Shown here: positions 59,175 to 64,000 of the stretch, piece after piece | Layout of the letters: every line of letters begins with the position of its first letter | Numbering within the stretch: the stretch's first letter is position 1 | Origin: Agromyces sp. CF514 | Lineage (GTDB): Bacteria > Actinomycetota > Actinomycetes > Actinomycetales > Microbacteriaceae | Assembly: GCF_900113185.1 (NCBI RefSeq) | Contig: NZ_FOZD01000003.1 | Span: forward strand, 1 to 64,000 | Direction of reading: 5' to 3' | DNA: 64,000 nucleotides | Notes under the pieces: generated by a model | What the model was told of the DNA's origin: nothing | What the model saw: the letters and a program-made list of their open reading frames with translations, nothing else | Databases searched by the model: none | Made by a program: the position numbers and the translations under genes

Positions 59175-60092
59175 ATGGCCGTCATCGGATGGATCGGACT
59201 CGGGCACATGGGCGGGCCCATGGCGGCCCACCTGGTCGCGGCCGGGCACGAGGTGCGCGGCTTCGACCTCGACGAGGCGGCGTGCCTGGTCGCGGCCGAG
59301 CGCGGGGTGCAGGTGTGCGAGAGCATCGCCGACGCCGTCTCGGGCGCGGACGCCGTGTTCACGTCGCTGCCGGGCAACGACCACGTGCGCGCGGTCTACG
59401 CGGCGACCGGCGGCGTGTGGGCCACTGCACCGTCGCAAGCGCTGCTGCTCGACACCTCGACGGTCGACGTCGACACCTCGCGGTGGTGCCACGCCGAGTC
59501 GGCCGCGCACGGATTCGCGTTCGTGGACTCCCCCATCTCGGGCGGCATCGCCGGGGCCGAGCGCGGGTCGCTGACCTTCATGCTCGGCGGCGATCCCGAC
59601 GCCGTGGCGGCGGCCCGCCCGCTCGTGGAACCCATGGCTGCGCACGTCTTCGACCTCGGCGGTCCGACCCTCGGCATCGCGGCGAAGCTCGCCAACAACC
59701 TCATGCTCTTCGTCTCGCTCGTGGGCGTCGCCGAGGGGGCCGCGCTCGCGGCGTCGCTCGGGCTCGACCCGGTGAGGTTCCACGAGGTCGCGTCGGCCTC
59801 TTCGGGTGACTCCTGGCCGCTCCGCACCTGGTATCCGGCCCCCGGCGTGGTCGAGACGAGTCCCGCGAACCGCAGCTTCGACGCGACCTTCTCGGCGGCG
59901 CTCGCCGAGAAGGACCTCTCGTTCGCGGTCGCGGCGGGCGAGGCATCCGGTCTGCACACCCCGGCGGCCGAGCTCGCGCTCGAGCAGTTCCGCCGGCTCG
60001 CGTCGGAGGGGTATGCGGGCAAGGACGCCAGCCTGGTCGCGAAGTACCCGCCCGCCGACGGCACGGTGCCCGGGTTCGACCCCGAGGGCTGA
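59175..60092 (+). CDS. Beta-hydroxyacid dehydrogenase (3-hydroxyisobutyrate dehydrogenase family)
   Basis: 305 residues from the ATG at 59175 with GAGGAGGGG upstream. Rossmann start IGWIGLGHMGGPMAAHLVAAG, substrate motif DSPISGGIAGAERGSLTFML, catalytic Lys in GIAAKLANNLMLF, and EKDLSFAVAAGEASG at the end. It would oxidise a 3-hydroxy acid with NAD(P). No link to the flanking F420 genes is visible beyond position. Confidence 0.9.
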   Translation: MAVIGWIGLGHMGGPMAAHLVAAGHEVRGFDLDEAACLVAAERGVQVCESIADAVSGADAVFTSLPGNDHVRAVYAATGGVWATAPSQALLLDTSTVDVDTSRWCHAESAAHGFAFVDSPISGGIAGAERGSLTFMLGGDPDAVAAARPLVEPMAAHVFDLGGPTLGIAAKLANNLMLFVSLVGVAEGAALAASLGLDPVRFHEVASASSGDSWPLRTWYPAPGVVETSPANRSFDATFSAALAEKDLSFAVAAGEASGLHTPAAELALEQFRRLASEGYAGKDASLVAKYPPADGTVPGFDPEG

Positions 60093-60119
60093 GCAGGCCC
60101 GGCGCGGCAGCCCGGAGGG

Positions 60120-60947
60120 TCAGCGGCTCTCGCCGGCCTCCGACGCGAGACGCTCCGCCGCTCGTGACGCCACCGCGGGCGACGCGACCGCGATGAGTGG
60201 GCGTCCCGTGAGCGGGTGCGTGAGCACCTCTGCCCGCACGCCGTAGACGTCGTGCACGAGTTCCGAGGTCAGCACCTCGGTGGGCGGCCCGGCCGTGACC
60301 ACCCTTCCGCCGGCGAGCACGACGACGTGGTCGGCGTAGGCGGCGGCGTGCGAGAGGTCGTGCAGGGCGGCGACGACCGTGAGCCCGTCGCGCGCGAGCC
60401 CGGCGAGCAGGTCGAGGGCGACGAACTGCGAGCCGAGGTCGAGGTGGTTCGTCGGCTCGTCGGCGAGCAGCAGGGTCGGCTCCTGGGCGATGGCCCGCGC
60501 CAGCGTGACGCGCTGCCGTTCCCCGCCCGAGAGTGAGTCGAGGTGTCGGCCGGCGAACTCCGCAGCGCCGACCGCGGCGAGAGCGGCGTCGATGACCGCA
60601 CGGTCATGCGCCCCGGCGACACCGAACGCGCCGAGATGCGGCGTGCGCCCGAGGGCGACGGATGCCTCGACCGTCAGCCGTCCGTCGATCTCGGCCTGCT
60701 GCTCGGCGAGGGCGACGACCTTCGCGCGCTCGCGCCGTCGCATGCCGTCGAGGGATCTGCCGTCGAGTCGCAGTTCGCCGTCACGTGCGCGCTCGACGGC
60801 CGCGATGAGGTGCAGGAGCGTCGACTTGCCGGCGCCGTTCGGTCCGACCAGTGCGGTCAGCGCGCCGTGGGGCAGCGTCGCGTCGACGCCATCGATGATC
60901 GTGCGTCCGGCGCGGTCGAAGCGCACGCGCGACAGGTCGAGGGTCAT
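60120..60947 (-). CDS. ABC importer ATPase of the proposed F420-0 cassette
   Basis: 275 residues. Walker A GPNGAGKSTLLH (about 36-47), signature LSGGERQRVTLARA, Walker B LLLADEPTNHLDLGSQ. FecE/BtuD-like. Third gene of a binding protein-permease-ATPase operon, overlapping the permease by ATGA. Such cassettes next to cofE and fgd in actinobacteria were proposed to import F420-0 (TIGR03873 family). Cobalamin or haem uptake is the alternative for a lone FecE-type ATPase. Confidence 0.85.
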   Translation of the reverse strand: MTLDLSRVRFDRAGRTIIDGVDATLPHGALTALVGPNGAGKSTLLHLIAAVERARDGELRLDGRSLDGMRRRERAKVVALAEQQAEIDGRLTVEASVALGRTPHLGAFGVAGAHDRAVIDAALAAVGAAEFAGRHLDSLSGGERQRVTLARAIAQEPTLLLADEPTNHLDLGSQFVALDLLAGLARDGLTVVAALHDLSHAAAYADHVVVLAGGRVVTAGPPTEVLTSELVHDVYGVRAEVLTHPLTGRPLIAVASPAVASRAAERLASEAGESR

Positions 60948-62113
60948 GCCGTCCTCCTCGTGCGAAGCAGCAGCCAGGCGAAGACCGGGCCGCCGATCAG
61001 GGCGGTGATGATGCCGACCGGCAGTTCGCGCGGGTCGAACAGGGTGCGGGCCGCGGTGTCGGCCCACACGAGGAAGATCGCGCCCGCGAGTGCCGAGAGC
61101 GGCAGCAGTGCGCGGTGCCCGGGGCCGGTCACGAGTCGCACGGCGTGGGGGAGCACGAGCCCGACGAAGCCGATCGACCCGCTGACCGCGACGAGCGCGC
61201 CCGTGAGCAGGGCCGTGCCGCCGAGCAGCAGCACGCGCGAGCGGGCGACGTGCACGCCGAGCGCGGCCGCGCCCGCCTCGCCGATCGCGAAGGCGTCGAG
61301 CGTGCGGGCACTCGCCAGTAGCGGCAGGCCGACGACGACGAGCGCGACGCCGCTGATCGCGACCGAGCCCCAGTCGGTGCCGGCGAGGGAGCCGAGCAGC
61401 CAGTTGAGGATCTCGCGGTAGCTGTCGCCCGTCGCGCTCCAGAAGATGACGAGGCTCGTGATCGCGCCGAACACGCTCGACACGGCGATGCCGGCGAGCA
61501 CCGTGGTGGTGGGGTCGAGCCGGGCGCCGCGGCCCGAGCGCGCGGAGGCCGCCATGGCCAGGCCGAGCGTCGCGACCAGCGCCGCGAGCGCGCCGGCGAA
61601 CGCCGCCAGCGGCAGCAGCAGCCCGACGCCGAGCACGATGACGACGACCGCACCGACCGAGGCGCCGGACGAGAGTCCGAGCAGGTACGGGTCGGCGAGC
61701 GTGTTGCGGGTCACGGCCTGCATGACCGCGCCGCAGAGCGCGAGCCCGGCGCCGACCACCGCGGCCGTGAGCACGCGCGGCATCCGAAGCTCCCAGACGA
61801 TGCCGTCGCGGATCGTCGAGAGCGTCGGCTCGCCGAACCCGAGGTGCGCGGCGATGCTCGCGAACACGTCGGTCGGCGCGATCGGCGCCGGACCGATGGT
61901 GACCGCGACGATGACGGATGCCGCGAGCACCGCCGCGAGCAGCAGGCCCCAGGCGAGCGCGCGCCCGCCCCTCGCCGGTCGAGTAGGGAGCGCAGCGAGC
62001 GTATCGAGACCAGCCGGGGCCTCTGGCGGGGTCGGGTCTCGATACGGCGCTGGCGCGCCTACTCGACCGGCGGGGCTCGCCGCCGCGCTCGCTCCTCGAC
62101 TGGCGGAGCCCAT
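60944..62113 (-). CDS. FecCD-family permease of the proposed F420-0 cassette
   Basis: 389 residues from the ATG at 62113 (TGATG overlap with the binding protein stop). About ten membrane segments with FecCD motifs: VVGAGLALCGAVMQAVTRN, ADPYLLGLSSGASVGAV, GSIGFVGLVLPHAVRLVTGP. The first ~50 residues are Pro/Arg-rich and unlike permeases; residues about 15-47 are encoded by an inverted repeat element (61975-62070), so they look inserted. No better start exists before the first membrane segment (about 52). Confidence 0.87.
   Translation of the reverse strand: MGSASRGASAAASPAGRVGAPAPYRDPTPPEAPAGLDTLAALPTRPARGGRALAWGLLLAAVLAASVIVAVTIGPAPIAPTDVFASIAAHLGFGEPTLSTIRDGIVWELRMPRVLTAAVVGAGLALCGAVMQAVTRNTLADPYLLGLSSGASVGAVVVIVLGVGLLLPLAAFAGALAALVATLGLAMAASARSGRGARLDPTTTVLAGIAVSSVFGAITSLVIFWSATGDSYREILNWLLGSLAGTDWGSVAISGVALVVVGLPLLASARTLDAFAIGEAGAAALGVHVARSRVLLLGGTALLTGALVAVSGSIGFVGLVLPHAVRLVTGPGHRALLPLSALAGAIFLVWADTAARTLFDPRELPVGIITALIGGPVFAWLLLRTRRTA
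61975..62070. repeat. REP-like inverted repeat inside the permease gene
   Basis: Arms CCGGTCGAGTAGG...GTATCGAGACC (61975-62011) and its near complement (62035-62070) are separated by 23 nt. The 13 outer and 11 inner bases of each arm match; the middle differs. I recognise GGTCTCGATAC...CCTACTCGACCGG as a repeat scattered through Microbacteriaceae genomes. A partial third arm (CGCTCGCTCCTCGACTGG) follows at 62087-62104. Confidence 0.8.
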
Positions 62114-63156
62114 CAGAACCCCAGGGCTCCGAGCTGCTCGACGGTCGAGGCGACCGCGCCGACGTTGCGCACGCCTGCCTCGGTCGACGGGAAGTCGAGC
62201 ACGACGTACCGCTTCTGCTGCACGGCGGGCAGGGTGGCGGTGGCGGGGTTCGCCTCGAGCTGGGCGATCTTCTGGTCGGCGGTGTTCCATGCGGCGTCGA
62301 CGAGCACGATGACGTCGGGGTTCGCGTCGACGATGGCCTCCCAGCTCATCGAGGTCCAGGTGTCGTGCACGTCCTTCGCGACGTTGTCGAGGCCCGCGGC
62401 CCCCATGATCATCTGCGGTGCGCCGATGCCGGCTCCCACGTAGGGCGTCTCGTCGCCCGAGCTGTACCAGAGGGCCGTGAGCCCCTCGTCGTTCGGCTCG
62501 ATCGCGTCGAGCGCGGCCCGCTGGTCGGCGACCAGGTCGGCTGCGGCATCCGGAACCCCGAAGAGGTCGCCGGCCTCGCCGAACTCGCGGAACACCTCGT
62601 CGAACGTGAGCGGGTCGGGCATGTAGCCCTCGGCCTTGCACGCGGCCGGGGCGACGTAGGTCGCGACGCCGAGCTTCGCGAGGTCGCTGCGCTCGCCCGC
62701 GCCCTCGGCCGACAGGTTCGACTCCCAGCCGGCGAAGACGAGGTCGGGCTCGAGCGCGAGCGTCGCCTCCTGCGAGGGCACCTTGTCGGAGACGACCTCG
62801 ATGCCGGATGCCGCGTCGGCGTACTCGTCGGGCACCGGGCCGTCGCTGAAGGCCGAGCCGATCACGCGGTCGGCGAGGCCGAGCGCGAGCATGAGCTCGA
62901 GCGTCGACGACTTGATGGTGAGCACGCGCTCGGGGGCGGCTTCGAGCGTGACCTCGGTGCCGCAGTTGTCGACGGTGATCGGGTAGGCGGATGCCGCGGC
63001 CTCGGCCGAGGGGTCGGCGCCGCCGGTCGAGGCGGCGGTCGGGGCGGCGCAGCCGGCGAGCAGGAGCGCTGCGGCCGGGATCGCGAGTGCGGCGGCGAGG
63101 CGAGCGGGGCGCGCGGCGGGGCGCGCGGCCAGGGGGTGACGGCGGGAGATGGGCAT
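62113..63156 (-). CDS. Substrate-binding lipoprotein of the proposed F420-0 cassette
   Basis: 347 residues. Signal peptide with lipobox LLLAGC (Cys about 36), an FecB/BtuF-type binding fold starting YPITVDNCGTEVTL. LTIKSSTLELMLALGLADRV and WYSSGDETPYVGAGIGAPQM look like the family proposed to bind F420-0 (TIGR03868), which I recall from actinobacteria that carry cofE and fgd. GGAGGAACC precedes the ATG. Ligand not proven; a haem- or cobalamin-binding role remains possible. Confidence 0.83.
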   Translation of the reverse strand: MPISRRHPLAARPAARPARLAAALAIPAAALLLAGCAAPTAASTGGADPSAEAAASAYPITVDNCGTEVTLEAAPERVLTIKSSTLELMLALGLADRVIGSAFSDGPVPDEYADAASGIEVVSDKVPSQEATLALEPDLVFAGWESNLSAEGAGERSDLAKLGVATYVAPAACKAEGYMPDPLTFDEVFREFGEAGDLFGVPDAAADLVADQRAALDAIEPNDEGLTALWYSSGDETPYVGAGIGAPQMIMGAAGLDNVAKDVHDTWTSMSWEAIVDANPDVIVLVDAAWNTADQKIAQLEANPATATLPAVQQKRYVVLDFPSTEAGVRNVGAVASTVEQLGALGF

Positions 63157-63231
63157 GGTTCCTCCGGGAAAGGTCTGGTGCGGACTTCGACAGATGTCGA
63201 CGACTCACGGCCCAATCCCGGGCCATCACGA

Positions 63232-63289
63232 CCGATCAGCCTGATCGGCGGTCGGGTTCATCCTACGGCGGGTGCCGATTCGGAATCAA
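63232..63289 (-). promoter_or_regulatory. Promoter and dyad of the importer operon
   Basis: On the minus strand TTGATT (63289-63284), 18 bp, TAGGAT (63265-63260) make a good promoter. Just downstream a perfect dyad CCGATCAG-C-CTGATCGG (63232-63248) lies in the transcribed leader, about 80 nt before the ATG. The 3' leader shows no known riboswitch fold. Confidence 0.6.
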
Positions 63290-63295
63290 TACTGG

Positions 63296-63311
63296 ATTCT
63301 GGATCCAGAAT
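63296..63311. promoter_or_regulatory. GntR-type site 3 (TGGATCCA), perfect palindrome
   Basis: ATTCTGGATCCAGAAT is a perfect 16 bp palindrome. It lies 7 bp upstream of the -35 box of the importer operon and 55 bp before the divergent hydrolase start, so it could control both. Confidence 0.8.
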
Positions 63312-63365
63312 ACGCAAAGATGACTCTGCACCGCTGCTTCGCCGATCCGAGAGGACCCGCACCAC

Positions 63366-64000
63366 ATGATCACCACGAACGTCGAGTTCATCAGCGAGGG
63401 CGATCGCCTCGCCGCGATCTGGCGAACGCCCGAGACCCCCGGTCCGTACCGCGCGATCGTGCAGGGCCCCGGCTGGCTCGGCCTGAAGGACGCCAAGCTC
63501 TACGTGCGCTACCACGAGGCGCTCGTCGCCGCCGGGTTCGCCGTGCTCGTCTTCGACTACCGCGGCTTCGGCGACTCCGAGGGCGACCGCGGCATCCTCT
63601 CGCCCGCACGCCAGCTGCAGGACCTCGTGAACGCGGTCACCTACCTGACCACGCGCGACGACGTGGTCGCCGACGCGATCGGCGTCTTCGGCACGGGCGG
63701 CACCGGTGGCGGCAACGCGGTGCTGCTCGCCGACGCCGACCCGCGCGTCAAGGCGGCCGTCAGCCAGGTGCCCGTCGCCGACGGCACCGATTGGCTGCAC
63801 CGCATGCGCCAGGAGCACGAGTGGCTCGCCTTCCTCGCGAGCCTCGACGAGGACCGCAGGCTGCGCGTGACCACCGGTGCCGGCCGGCTCGTGCACCCCC
63901 GCGAGGAGATCATGGTGCCGACGCCCGAGCGCCGCGCCACCACGATCAAGGCCGACGTCGACGACCGCATCCCGAGCGCGATCCCGCTCTCGTGCGCCGA
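63366..64000 (+). CDS. Alpha/beta hydrolase-like protein, incomplete at the window end
   Basis: The frame is open from the ATG at 63366 to the end of the window (211 codons so far); I translated it directly. An alpha/beta hydrolase core is visible: VQGPGWLGLKDAKLYVRYHEA (split), VLVFDYRGFGDSEGDRG, then the nucleophile-elbow position reads GVFGTGGTGGGNAVL, with no Ser, Cys or Asp where G-x-S-x-G is expected. So it is probably not a classical serine hydrolase. It diverges from the importer operon across GntR site 3. Confidence 0.8.
   Translation, partial: MITTNVEFISEGDRLAAIWRTPETPGPYRAIVQGPGWLGLKDAKLYVRYHEALVAAGFAVLVFDYRGFGDSEGDRGILSPARQLQDLVNAVTYLTTRDDVVADAIGVFGTGGTGGGNAVLLADADPRVKAAVSQVPVADGTDWLHRMRQEHEWLAFLASLDEDRRLRVTTGAGRLVHPREEIMVPTPERRATTIKADVDDRIPSAIPLSCA

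Noticed and set aside
63157-63365. Possible cobalamin or other riboswitch before the FecCD-type importer
   Set aside because: No conserved B12-box or multi-stem fold is visible. The gap is explained by a promoter, two dyads and the GntR-type site.

Overview
The window is high-GC actinobacterial DNA. It opens with the 3' end of a 5S rRNA, then carries about 60 tightly packed genes. Many overlap by ATGA or GTGA, and many seem to lack a 5' leader: a TANNNT -10 element sits 6 to 8 nt before the start codon. Protein sequences, the very common word GGATGCC/GGCATCC and a GTATCGAGACC...GGTCTCGATAC repeat suggest Microbacteriaceae, perhaps Agromyces or a relative. That placement is inference. There is no phage, integrase or transposase, so this looks like ordinary chromosome beside an rRNA operon.

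Layout. 1-9.6 kb: 5S end, MarR regulator with MFS exporter, nitroreductase with TetR, threonine aldolase, a secreted phosphodiesterase-like protein, and an ABC-2 exporter. 9.6-15 kb: Lrp regulator, MFS, M20 amidohydrolase, another MFS. 15-18 kb: ArsR/SRPBCC/DHFR-like operon, a frameshifted methyltransferase, a VOC protein with divergent MarR and twin operators. 18-26 kb: NarL-type two-component system, EXPERA-like membrane protein, FAD oxidoreductase, hydrolase, PIG-L deacetylase, MFS. 26-37 kb: a secreted protein with a duplicated Cys domain, hydrolase/TetR pair, SDR, DUF6421-like protein, AlkD-like repair protein, TetR/MFS pair, acetyl-CoA synthetase. 37-46.6 kb: SsuABC-type transporter, ECF42-type sigma factor with its DGPF protein and a divergent DUF998 gene, quinone-reductase-like/MarR/SDR group. 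46.6-53.2 kb: acetyltransferase, lipoprotein/Ser-Thr kinase pair, exonuclease III, LPHTG surface protein with DUF4012 protein.

53.2-64 kb is the most coherent block: a coenzyme F420 locus. It holds two cofE genes (gamma-glutamyl ligase), cofC, F420-dependent glucose-6-phosphate dehydrogenase (fgd), a second LLM oxidoreductase of the G6PDH family, a FCD-type GntR regulator, and a three-gene ABC importer resembling the proposed F420-0 uptake cassette. The same palindrome (core TGGATCCA) lies before the GntR gene, before the fgd operon, and between the importer and a divergent hydrolase, so the block may be one regulon. cofD and fbiC are not in the window, which makes salvage of partly built F420 a realistic reading.

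The regulatory DNA is unusually legible. The ECF42-type locus has mirror-image promoters TGTCGAGAACGG-N11-CGACG, each exactly 49 nt from its start codon. The hydrolase/TetR pair at 28.3 kb shares one AT core whose two -10 elements overlap head to head, each 7 nt from an ATG. Several MarR and TetR genes sit beside paired perfect operators.
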